Positions 34,967-43,953 of a DNA stretch of 64,000 nt are shown here, piece after piece. The DNA is taken from NCBI GenBank assembly GCA_009712185.1, contig WASQ01000036.1:78390-142389 (forward strand), given 5' to 3'. Origin of the DNA: Telmatospirillum sp. GTDB lineage: Bacteria; Pseudomonadota; Alphaproteobacteria; Rhodospirillales; Magnetospirillaceae. Below the pieces are notes generated by a model. That model saw only the letters and a list, made by a program, of their open reading frames with translations. It made no database searches and had not been told where the DNA came from. The position numbers and the translations under genes were made by a program. Positions within the stretch are counted from its first letter, which is position 1. Every line of letters begins with the position of its first letter.

Positions 34967-36652
34967 TCAGAGACCTTTCCGGGACAGGGGTTGCTCATCA
35001 AGCGCCTGAGCCACCGGGCCGGACGCCAGTTTGCGGAACGAGCGATAGAAAATCAGCCGTCCAACCCCATCGGGGGCCTGCGTGAGGCTCCACCACAGCG
35101 CCTTGAGCTTGCGGGCCGGCGTCAAGTGGTAGATCCGCGCTTTCGGATCGGCAAAATCGAAGATGGGCGGAAGCGATGTGACGGCGGCCAGCGCATCGAA
35201 CACCCTTTGCGCCGCCGTGACCGGAGGCAGACGTCCGTCATCGACCGCGGACAGGCTGTCCAGAGTTTGGTCCAGCAACCGTTTGTAGCCTTCGTAGACC
35301 GGCATCCAGAATCCGTCCTCAACCGGACGATCCAGGCTTTCGAGGACCGTCTGATCGCGGCTTTTGACAAAGGCGTCGTGGACCTTGCGGGTCGTCACCG
35401 TGCAGGCGATCGACTGCATCAGCCAGACCCGGGCGAAAGCGTTCCACAGGTCGGGGTGACGCATTGCGATCTGGGCGCCGGCCGCGATCCGGTCGGCCAA
35501 CAACTGGACGCCCTCCTGGATTCGTCCGAAGTCGCGCAGTTCCTTCTTCTGATAGTCGCCGGTCCGGGCCGCGGCGATCAGGCGGTGGCCCAGGGCATGG
35601 ACCAGTTCGACAGTGTTGGAGAGCTTGCGCGAGAACAGCAGATCGTTGCCGCCGGCCGATTCGTCGAACAGCAGATAACGTCCGCCCAGCGCGTCCTTGC
35701 AGGAATATTGCGCCGGCGCCTCCACATCCCACTCCCGAACCCGGCGTGCACCGCCAAGGTGCGGGTTTAATGATGGGAAGCGGTCGATCAATCCGGCGAG
35801 GAGGTCGTCGCCGGACCGGGCCGCTTCGGCGGGATCGGTGACGGAGATCACCACGGAGCACAGCGGATTGGTCGAATTTTTGTGATTGTCGAAGGGAATG
35901 ATGCCGATCCAGCCGCCATCGAAAACGTGATGCAGAGTCCCGTCGTGCCACCGGCCCGGCAGCCGATGATGGACGCAATGGTCATAAGGCGTGACATCGA
36001 CCATGTGGGTGGTGAAGGTGACCGACCGGGCGCGACGGTTTCCCGGCTCCAGCCTTAGTCCGAATTTGGCGGCCAGAGGAGAGGAACGACCGCAATCGTC
36101 GACGACATAGTCGGCCGACAGGGCCTCGCCATAGCCGTCCTGGATGGTGGCGCCGTTCCGTCCGACCTCCATGGCGCCGTTGCGCGACCATGGCCGGTAG
36201 ACCGCTCCGCGACGGATCGCGGCATGGAGCAGATAAGCGTCGATGTCCTGGCGGAACAGATGGTTTTCGCCATGTTCCGACGGCACGTTGAACTGCAGGA
36301 TCCGCGTCGGGTCCTGGGTTTTCCCTTTTTCATGATAGAGAAATCCCAGGTTCCGCTTTACACCCGATGAGGGCATGACATGGCGCGCGATCAGACCGGA
36401 TCGCGCGATATTTCTGATTTCCGGCATGTCATAGCGATCGGCGATCAGTTCCAGGATCATCGACGTATAGGGAATCGTGGCTTCGCCCGACTGGTATCGG
36501 GGATGGGGATCGTCGTCGAGAATGACGACCCTGACACCGTGACGGGCCAGTATTCCGGCCAGCAGAATGCCTCCCAGCCTGGTTCCCAGGATGGCGATAT
36601 CGAAATGATCCGGTTTCGCAGCCGGACCCGGCGATTTTTCCGGTTCGCTCAT
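34967..36652 (-). CDS. pltD: Degenerate flavin halogenase, PltD-like (probable aromatizing dehydratase)
   Basis: 561 residues, flavin-dependent halogenase fold. The FAD-binding GxGxxG motif reads GTRLGG (residues 23-28), losing the middle Gly. The halogenase signature WxWxIP reads WIGIIP (248-253), losing the second Trp. The lysine aligned with the catalytic one is still present (GVKRNLGF, K99). Pseudomonas PltD is also a degenerate halogenase and has been reported to act as an aromatizing dehydratase in resorcinol ring formation. By position next to pltE and by motif loss, this is the PltD counterpart. ATG 36652 follows GGGAGA. It is about 60 residues longer than PltA-type enzymes at the C-terminal side. 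Confidence 0.82.
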   Translation of the reverse strand: MSEPEKSPGPAAKPDHFDIAILGTRLGGILLAGILARHGVRVVILDDDPHPRYQSGEATIPYTSMILELIADRYDMPEIRNIARSGLIARHVMPSSGVKRNLGFLYHEKGKTQDPTRILQFNVPSEHGENHLFRQDIDAYLLHAAIRRGAVYRPWSRNGAMEVGRNGATIQDGYGEALSADYVVDDCGRSSPLAAKFGLRLEPGNRRARSVTFTTHMVDVTPYDHCVHHRLPGRWHDGTLHHVFDGGWIGIIPFDNHKNSTNPLCSVVISVTDPAEAARSGDDLLAGLIDRFPSLNPHLGGARRVREWDVEAPAQYSCKDALGGRYLLFDESAGGNDLLFSRKLSNTVELVHALGHRLIAAARTGDYQKKELRDFGRIQEGVQLLADRIAAGAQIAMRHPDLWNAFARVWLMQSIACTVTTRKVHDAFVKSRDQTVLESLDRPVEDGFWMPVYEGYKRLLDQTLDSLSAVDDGRLPPVTAAQRVFDALAAVTSLPPIFDFADPKARIYHLTPARKLKALWWSLTQAPDGVGRLIFYRSFRKLASGPVAQALDEQPLSRKGL

Positions 36653-36785
36653 GGTCTTGTTCTCCCGGTTGAGTGGCCCTGCGGTATCCACCACGAAGGA
36701 CTATTAATATTTATCAATGACTTATATTATTTTCTTTTCGAGGCATCTGAGCCCTGCGCAAAGGCCCCGAAGGGTCCCGGAGCGG

Positions 36786-38426
36786 TCATCCGACGCCCAG
36801 CAGGCGTCGGGCAGCGAACCCGCGCAGCGCCTTGCGGACCATGGCTCCCACTTCGACATCGGCCCTGGTTTTGGACCAGATCATGGTCTTCAACATCCTG
36901 GGCGGTGTCGGGTGGAAGAACCGGACCGAGGGATCGGTCAGTCCGAAAGCGGGAGGCACGATGGTGCTTTGCGACAGGCGCTGGAAGGTAAGCCGGGCCG
37001 CCTCCTCCACATCGAGGGACCCCTTTTCCACCAGTTCGCAATCGGCGACCAGACTGTCCAGCAGATCGTCATAAGCGCTGCTGGTGGGAATGGCGGCTCC
37101 ATAATGGGGGCCCAGCTCCATGGCGTCGAAAACCTTGACATCGCCGGTTTTCTGGTAAGCCTTCAGGACATTCTGCGCCTGGAAGGCCCCCAGGAAGGCG
37201 CCCAGCGCCCAGACGCGGACCGCCGCGTTCCAGAGCCGGTAGTCGCGGAAGCCGACGAAGGCCGCATAAACCACCCGGTCGTGCCGTCGAACCATGGACA
37301 GAGCCACCTTCTCCACCGGCAGGAAGCGTTCGCGGCTGAAATCGTTGTCCTTGCAGGCGGAGATCAGCCGTCCGGCCAGCAGATTGATGGTGTTCATGGT
37401 GATCGCGAGGCCCTGGGAATAAAGGGCGTCGACGAAGCCGGCGGCATGGGCGGTCAGGCAGATGCGGTCAAGCACCATCGCCGACGACGAATATTGGATC
37501 CTGCCCGACGATACCCACGGGCGGACGGTGCGCGCGTTCGCAAACTGACGCTTCATGTCGGGATAGCGATCGACAATGGCCCGGAATTCCCGTTCCGGAT
37601 TTCCCTCCCATTTCGGGTAGCGCCGGGGATCGAGGAGGAAGCCCACGCTGACGAGACTGTTGCGGGCCAACGGATGATTATCGAAAGGAATAACCCACAT
37701 CCAGCCGCCATCGAACAGATGGTGCAATGTTCCCTGGCTCCACCGGCGGGGAGCGCCGGCCCGGCGCGAGGGGTCGACGCAGTCCTCGAACGGTGGCACG
37801 CCGGTCATGTGGGTGAACAGGCCGCGCGACTGATGCTTGAGAGAGCACGGTTCCTCGCGCAGGCCGTATTTTTTCGCGACGGGCGACGCATATCCGCTGG
37901 CGTCGGCGAGATAGCGACCCCGGAATGCCCCTTTCGTGGTTTCCAGCGTGACCCCGGCGTCGTCCTGGTGGACGTCGGTGACGCGGACCCCCTGGAAGCT
38001 GTCGCACCCATAGCGGATCGCCACGGTCAGCATGTAGGCGTCGACGTCCTGACGGAACAGGTGATGTTCGACATCAAGAAGTTTCGGAATGACCACCTGA
38101 TTGGTTTCCTCGGGCCTGACCGGCTCGCCCGGACGGTGATAAACGAATCCGAAATTTGTCTTGATGCCGTTGCTGGCCGATACCTTGCGATCCATCAGGG
38201 AAAAGCTGGTGAGATTGCGCAGTTCGGGCAGGTCATAGCGCCCGGCCAGCAGCCGCAACAGCGCACTGGTATAGGGAATGGTCGATTCTCCGATCGCCAT
38301 ACGCGGATGGGTTCCGCCGTCGATCAAAGCGACGCTGACACCGTGGCGGGCCAGGATAGCCCCCAGAATGGTACCCGCGATGCCGGATCCCAGGATCAGA
38401 ACGTCATAGGTCCGCCGTTGTTCCAT
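36786..38426 (-). CDS. Flavin-dependent halogenase with intact motifs (extra to the Pseudomonas plt set)
   Basis: 546 residues. FAD motif GSGIAG (13-18), halogenase signature WMWVIP (242-247) and the aligned catalytic lysine (GIKTNFGF, K89) are all intact. The regions HHLFRQDVDAYMLTVA, LHHLFDGGW and AAGFVDALYSQGLA resemble, from memory, PltM, the Pseudomonas free-phenol halogenase, as well as the PltD family. It lies between pltC and the degenerate pltD-type gene, where Pseudomonas has no gene. Either it adds halogen to the resorcinol ring or to a phenolic precursor, or it arose by duplication of pltD. It shares clear similarity along its length with the following degenerate gene. Confidence 0.85.
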   Translation of the reverse strand: MEQRRTYDVLILGSGIAGTILGAILARHGVSVALIDGGTHPRMAIGESTIPYTSALLRLLAGRYDLPELRNLTSFSLMDRKVSASNGIKTNFGFVYHRPGEPVRPEETNQVVIPKLLDVEHHLFRQDVDAYMLTVAIRYGCDSFQGVRVTDVHQDDAGVTLETTKGAFRGRYLADASGYASPVAKKYGLREEPCSLKHQSRGLFTHMTGVPPFEDCVDPSRRAGAPRRWSQGTLHHLFDGGWMWVIPFDNHPLARNSLVSVGFLLDPRRYPKWEGNPEREFRAIVDRYPDMKRQFANARTVRPWVSSGRIQYSSSAMVLDRICLTAHAAGFVDALYSQGLAITMNTINLLAGRLISACKDNDFSRERFLPVEKVALSMVRRHDRVVYAAFVGFRDYRLWNAAVRVWALGAFLGAFQAQNVLKAYQKTGDVKVFDAMELGPHYGAAIPTSSAYDDLLDSLVADCELVEKGSLDVEEAARLTFQRLSQSTIVPPAFGLTDPSVRFFHPTPPRMLKTMIWSKTRADVEVGAMVRKALRGFAARRLLGVG

Positions 38427-38511
38427 GGTGTTCTCCTCGAAAGCCGCGCCGGTCGGGGCGCCGTTGGGTTATGACGGGAGGGACCGGACACCGGCCCCGT
38501 CCCGCAGGGGG

Positions 38512-41500
38512 TCACTGCGCCGCGACCAGATCGGCCGCTCCATGCTGTTCGGTGATTGCCGCCACCAGGAAATCCGGCCATTGCAGACCGGGGCAGTTGA
38601 TGAAGTCGCGCGCCTTGATTTCGAGACGGAGGTCTTTGCGGCAGCGCGAGACCATCTCCATGACCAGCAGCGAATTGAGGCCGAAGTCCATCAGGCTGCC
38701 GCCGTCCTCCAGCTTGGCCTTGATCTTTCCAACGTCCACGCCAAGGAGATTGGCGTACTGTTCCCATACATAGCCGTCGATGATCCGGAGAAGGTCGTCC
38801 GGACCTGCGCCCTCCAGGCGGGAGAGGATATCCGAACCGGTGTAGGGCTCGGGCCCGACCTTGGACCTGACCGCGATCGCCTCCAGAAGCGGGCGCGGGC
38901 CGCGGGCTTCCAGGAGCGGCTTGAACCGGTGCCAGTCGGCCCCGGCGACGACCATCTGGGTTTCTTTCCCGGCCAGGAGGCGCATCAGGGCTCCGATGTT
39001 GCGTTCCGACGCCATCCGCTTCAGGCCGACCGACTTCAGGAATTTCAGAACCTCTTCGTCGAACAGGTGGCTGCCCCCCGCCCACAAGCCCCAGTTGACC
39101 ACGAGCGCCGGCAGTCCCAGGGCGCGGCGATGGTGAGCCAGACTGTCCAGGAACTGGTTGGCCGCGGCATAGCTCGCCACATGCTGGGATCCCCAGACGC
39201 AGGCGATCGTGGAAAACAGGGCGAAGATGTCGAGATCGAGGTCGCGGGTCCGTTCGTGCAACAGCCAGGCGCCCTCCACCTTGGGGCGCATGACCTCGGC
39301 GAAGGTGGCCGCGTCGGCAACGATCAGATCCTGCGGCTTCGACAACCCCGCCGCATGGAAGATGCCTTTCAGTCCACCGGAAGATGCGGACAGAGTGCCG
39401 ATCACACCGTCCATATCCGTGGCGGAGCAGACGTCGGCTGCGAAATAGCGGATTTCCGCCCCCGACTGCCTCAGTTTATGCACCGCCTGGACCTTGCTGT
39501 CGGTCTCCGATCCCGGTCCCTCGGCGAGCGCGCTGCGACCGGTGATGGCAATGTGAGACGCCCCCGCATCGATCAGCCAGCGCGCGATGGACAGGCCAAT
39601 TCCGCCCAATCCACCGGTAATCAGATACCAGCCGGAGGCCGACGGGCGGATCGGGCGGGACGGAAGGCGCGCCGGATCCCACCGATTGAGCCGCTGCACA
39701 TAACGCCTGCCATCCCGGAAGGCGACGAGGTCCTCGATGTCCGGACGCAGGACCTCGTCAACCAGCGCAAGATGACTGTCGGGATCACCCGGATCGAGAT
39801 CGACGAGGCCGCCCCAGATCTCCGCATGTTCCAGTGCGATCGCCTTGCCCAGTCCCCAAAGCGGCGCCGCCGTCACCTGGAGCGGCCGCGCGGCCGGGCC
39901 GGCGGGTTGCGCCCCCTCGGTCGCGATCCAGAGACGGACGGACGGTGGTGTCGGCAGGGACGCCAGCGCCTGGACAATGGCGACCGCCGGTTCGGTTCCC
40001 GACGACCGTCCCTCGGCCAGGGCGGCCATGGTCGTTGCGCCCGCTGCCGCCAGATCGAGACCCGGAAGAAAGAACAGGTGCGTCGGCTGATCTCCGTCGG
40101 GGGCATAGGCTTCCGCCAGCGCCGCCGCGATATCGGCCGGATCGGCCGACGGAGCGCCATCATCCGTGTCAACGCCGGGCCAGATCCGGGCTTTCCAGCC
40201 CCTTGCGGTCAATGTATCGGCAAGGGCGCGGGCGATACCTCGCCGGTCGGGGTAGATCAGTGCCCGGCCGGGACGGTCCGCCGGATCGGCTTTTCGGGGC
40301 CGTTCCTCCCAGTCGAGGCTGTAAAAGATGTCGGGCAGCGGCAGTTCGTCGGCCAGACGCAGAACAGATGGCGGTTCCGTGAGCGCTATTCCCTCCAGCG
40401 CCAGAGCCGGTTGCCCCTGACGATCGTAAAGCGTGGCGCCACAAGCGGGAATCTCTCCCCACCGCCATGGCTGCCCCCGGACAACAACCTGACGGATCGC
40501 CGGCATCGGGGACCGGCCGGCCAGGGCGGCAACGCGCGAGAGCGTCACCGTCTGGGGCGGTGCCAGCGCGGCGGACAGCGCGATATCGAGTGCCGCTGCG
40601 GCCGGTACCGGATCCGCGAACTCGACCAGGGTGTCGGTTCCGTTGCGCCGGATGGCACCGATGCCGAGGCCCGTCAGTGTGTCTGGCACCTCCTGGGATT
40701 CCTGATCGCTGACGGTGGGCAACGGGTCCGCCACGACGGTCAGACCGGGGACCAGTCGGGCGTCCAGAACCGCCTGCCATCCCTCTCCCGTCCGCGCGCC
40801 GGCCCGGCTGAGGGCATGGCTGCGCAATCGCCAGCCGCCCTCATCGAGGGTGGTCAGAACGGTGTGCAGGGAAAGCTCGTCGTCGCGGTTGAGGGCAAGG
40901 ACCGGCGCCACGCTGTCGATCGTGATCCCTATTCCGGTTTCGGAAATTGCCGCGGCGGCGGCCGTTGGCAGCAGACCCAGTGCGTAGCCCGGCAGGACGA
41001 CCAGCCCGTCCTCCTCGCGGCCGCCCAGCGCCAGAAGATCGTCGGCGTCGAGGGTGGTCGTGAAAACCGGATCGGGAGCCTCGACCCGCCGGCCGGGAAG
41101 CACGGGACCGGCCTCCCCTCCGTCATGATCCGAGAACCCGGCGCCCGACCGTTTGGGCAGATCGAACCAGAAGCGGTCATGCTGGAAGGCGTAGGTTGGA
41201 ATGGCGATTCTCTGGGCGCCATCGCCGTCGTGGATGCGGGCCCAATCGAGATCGATCCCCGCCACGAACAGTTTCGCGGCGGCCATGCGGATATCCCGGC
41301 ATCCCGGATCCTCCCTGGTCTGCGAGGCGATGACCGTTTTACCGGCGATCGCTTCATGGCGGCCGACCATGGGCAACAGGACCGAATCGGCCCCCACCTC
41401 CAGGAAGACCTCGATCCCCGATTCGATCAGGGTGGCGACGCCATCGTTGAACCGTACCGCCTGGCGGGTATGGCGGCACCAGTAGTCGGGATCGCCCAGG

Positions 41501-43923
41501 CTGTCGGCCGTGTGAAAGCGCCCGGTGACGCTGGCCACGATGGGCAGGCGGGGCTGGCGGAATGTCAGAGAGGCCACCACCTCGCGGAATGCTCCCAGCA
41601 TCGGCTCGGTCGTCCGGGTATGGAAAGCGTGCGAGATCGCCAGATACTTGACCCTGACGCCACGGCTGGAGAACGCCTCGGAGACCGCCGTCACTTCTCC
41701 GTCGTCACCGGCGATCACGATGTCCTCGGGGCTGTTGACCGCCGCAATTTCGACACTGGAGGCGTCCAGATCCCGGATCTGCTCCAGAACCTCCGTCTCC
41801 GAGGCGTTGATGGCGAACATCTTGCCGCCGGCGGGAAGCAGCGCCTGTGCCAGCCGCCCTCTTGCCTCGACCAGACGGATGGCGTCGGCAAGGTCCAGCG
41901 CGTCGGCGAAGCATGCCGCCGCCACTTCGCCGAAACTGTGGCCCAACAAGGCCGCCGGACGGACGTCCCAATGGCGCCACAGCTCCGAGAGGCCGTATTC
42001 GACCGCGAAAATCGCGGGCTGGGTGTAGTGGGTCTGGGCGAGCTGCGCCTCGGCCTCGCGTCCCTCCGCAAAGATCAGATCGCGAAGCGACCGTCCGATC
42101 ATCGGATCAAGAATATCGGCGCATCTGTCGAGCGCGGCACGGAAGACGGGCTCCGTGGCGTAAAGCTCGCGCCCCATACCGGCATATTGCGATCCCTGGC
42201 CGGGAAACAGCAGTGCCAGAGGAGGCGTCACGCCAGGCTTCACAATCCCCTCGACCGCATTGGCGGGAAGTTTCCGGGCGGCGTAGGAGGCCAGTTGCGC
42301 CCGCAAGCTGTCCGGACGATCGGTCACCGCGGCGAACCGATGCTCCAAACGGGCCCGCCCGGTATTCGCGGTCAGGCAGATGTCAGCCAGCGGAATATCC
42401 GGGTTTTCAGCGATGAAGCGTTCGTAGCGCCCCGCGATCTGGCGGCGGGGGGCCTCTCCCCGGCCCGAAATGGTGATGACCTGCCAGGGTCTGGCAACCG
42501 TCGCGGCGGGCCGCGGTCGTGGCGGGGCCTCGCCGACCACCGCATGGGCGTTGGTGCCGGTGACACCGAAGGAATTGATCCCGGCGAACCGGGGCTTTTC
42601 CCCGGCCGGCCAGGGTGTCACCGCGGTCGGCACGTCGATGGTGAAACTGTCCCACTCGATCTTGGGATTGCGCCGCGTCAGATTGATGTGCGGGGGGACT
42701 TCGCCATGCTGGAGTGACAGAACCAGCTTGGTAAGGCCGGCGGCCCCGGCAACCGGTTCCAGATGACCGATATTGGTTTTGACCGATCCGACCAGCAGGG
42801 GCCGATCCCGGCCGGAACCGGTGCCGACCACGGTGTCCAGGGCCTTGAGCTCGATCGGATCGCCAAGATCTGTGCCGGTACCGTGAGCCTCGACATAGTC
42901 GATCTGGTCCGGGGACACCCGACCATCGGCCAGCGCCCGGGTGATGACATCCTGCTGGGCGTAGATGTTGGGGACCGTGATCCCGCTGCTGGGACCGTCG
43001 TGATTGATGGCGGTCCCCTGAATGACCGCCAGGATCGGATCCTGATCGCGGATCGCGTCCGCCAGACGCTTCAGGGTCAGGACCACGCACCCCTCCCCCC
43101 GTCCGTAGCCATTGGCGCCGGCATCGAAGGCCTTGCAGCGGCCATCCGGTGAGACCGCCCGCAGTTTGCTGACGAGAATGAAACCGTAGGGGGATAAAAT
43201 CAGACTGACGCCTCCGGCGAGGGCGAGATCGCTTTCGCCCTCACGCAGGCTCCGGCACGCCTGGTGAATGGCCACCAGCGACGAGGAGCAGGAGGTGTCG
43301 ATCAGGGCTGCCGGACCGTGGGTCCCCAGGGTGTAGGCGATGCGACCCGGAATAAAACTGATTTCGCCGAAGAACTGATAGGCATCGACGGTCGCCGGAT
43401 CGCAAAATTGCTGGCGCAGTCGCACATAGTCATTCGTGCTGGCGCCCATGAAGACTCCAAGACGGCTTCCTTTCAGGCTGTCGGGGGCGATGGCCGCGTT
43501 TTCCAGCGCCTCCCACGCCGTCTCCAGCGCGATGCGTTGTTGCGGATCCATGCCGGCGGCTTCCCGCGGGGAAAGGCCGAACAGTCCGGGATCGAACAGA
43601 TCCGGATCGTCGATGAACCCGCCCCGCATGACATAGGCCTTGCCGGGCTTGTCGGGGTCCGGATCGAAATAATCGGTACCGTAAAGGCGGTCGCGCGGCA
43701 TGTCGGTGATCGCATCCCCACCGGTGCGCAAAAGTCTCCAGAACCGCTTCGGGTTGTCGGCGCCGCCGGGAAGCCGGCATCCGATTCCCAGCACGGCAAT
43801 CGGCTGGTGTTTGTCGCCTGTCTCGATTCTGGCCTTCAGCTGGCGGATGGTGTCGACCGCCCGGGCAAGCCCGCGCCGCAATTCCTCCGTCGCCGAGGCT
43901 GTTTCCTGGGCATTTCCGTTCAT
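38512..43923 (-). CDS. pltC: Type I polyketide synthase PltC-like (KS-AT-KR-ACP)
   Basis: 1803 residues, near the size of Pseudomonas PltC. After a helical docking segment come: KS (active Cys in IDTSCSSSL, about residue 210; HGTGT and NIGHLE His motifs); AT (GHSFGE near 662; SHAFHT near 765, which indicates malonyl-CoA); a spacer; KR (GGLGGIG near 1439, Ser in LFSTIACVWG, Tyr and Asn in SYAAAN near 1586, so all catalytic residues are present); and ACP (GLNSLL Ser near 1749). There is no thioesterase domain. It should add the third malonate. A CAGGAGG site precedes the ATG. The gap to pltB is 30 bases. The 1430-codon plus-strand ORF is an antisense shadow. Confidence 0.93.
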   Translation of the reverse strand: MNGNAQETASATEELRRGLARAVDTIRQLKARIETGDKHQPIAVLGIGCRLPGGADNPKRFWRLLRTGGDAITDMPRDRLYGTDYFDPDPDKPGKAYVMRGGFIDDPDLFDPGLFGLSPREAAGMDPQQRIALETAWEALENAAIAPDSLKGSRLGVFMGASTNDYVRLRQQFCDPATVDAYQFFGEISFIPGRIAYTLGTHGPAALIDTSCSSSLVAIHQACRSLREGESDLALAGGVSLILSPYGFILVSKLRAVSPDGRCKAFDAGANGYGRGEGCVVLTLKRLADAIRDQDPILAVIQGTAINHDGPSSGITVPNIYAQQDVITRALADGRVSPDQIDYVEAHGTGTDLGDPIELKALDTVVGTGSGRDRPLLVGSVKTNIGHLEPVAGAAGLTKLVLSLQHGEVPPHINLTRRNPKIEWDSFTIDVPTAVTPWPAGEKPRFAGINSFGVTGTNAHAVVGEAPPRPRPAATVARPWQVITISGRGEAPRRQIAGRYERFIAENPDIPLADICLTANTGRARLEHRFAAVTDRPDSLRAQLASYAARKLPANAVEGIVKPGVTPPLALLFPGQGSQYAGMGRELYATEPVFRAALDRCADILDPMIGRSLRDLIFAEGREAEAQLAQTHYTQPAIFAVEYGLSELWRHWDVRPAALLGHSFGEVAAACFADALDLADAIRLVEARGRLAQALLPAGGKMFAINASETEVLEQIRDLDASSVEIAAVNSPEDIVIAGDDGEVTAVSEAFSSRGVRVKYLAISHAFHTRTTEPMLGAFREVVASLTFRQPRLPIVASVTGRFHTADSLGDPDYWCRHTRQAVRFNDGVATLIESGIEVFLEVGADSVLLPMVGRHEAIAGKTVIASQTREDPGCRDIRMAAAKLFVAGIDLDWARIHDGDGAQRIAIPTYAFQHDRFWFDLPKRSGAGFSDHDGGEAGPVLPGRRVEAPDPVFTTTLDADDLLALGGREEDGLVVLPGYALGLLPTAAAAAISETGIGITIDSVAPVLALNRDDELSLHTVLTTLDEGGWRLRSHALSRAGARTGEGWQAVLDARLVPGLTVVADPLPTVSDQESQEVPDTLTGLGIGAIRRNGTDTLVEFADPVPAAAALDIALSAALAPPQTVTLSRVAALAGRSPMPAIRQVVVRGQPWRWGEIPACGATLYDRQGQPALALEGIALTEPPSVLRLADELPLPDIFYSLDWEERPRKADPADRPGRALIYPDRRGIARALADTLTARGWKARIWPGVDTDDGAPSADPADIAAALAEAYAPDGDQPTHLFFLPGLDLAAAGATTMAALAEGRSSGTEPAVAIVQALASLPTPPSVRLWIATEGAQPAGPAARPLQVTAAPLWGLGKAIALEHAEIWGGLVDLDPGDPDSHLALVDEVLRPDIEDLVAFRDGRRYVQRLNRWDPARLPSRPIRPSASGWYLITGGLGGIGLSIARWLIDAGASHIAITGRSALAEGPGSETDSKVQAVHKLRQSGAEIRYFAADVCSATDMDGVIGTLSASSGGLKGIFHAAGLSKPQDLIVADAATFAEVMRPKVEGAWLLHERTRDLDLDIFALFSTIACVWGSQHVASYAAANQFLDSLAHHRRALGLPALVVNWGLWAGGSHLFDEEVLKFLKSVGLKRMASERNIGALMRLLAGKETQMVVAGADWHRFKPLLEARGPRPLLEAIAVRSKVGPEPYTGSDILSRLEGAGPDDLLRIIDGYVWEQYANLLGVDVGKIKAKLEDGGSLMDFGLNSLLVMEMVSRCRKDLRLEIKARDFINCPGLQWPDFLVAAITEQHGAADLVAAQ

Positions 43924-43953
43924 TGCGTCCTCCTGTTCTTCGGCGCGCCAGGC

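Noticed and set aside
38425-42717. 1430-codon plus-strand ORF
   Set aside because: Antisense of pltC, whose minus-strand frame has full PKS domains.
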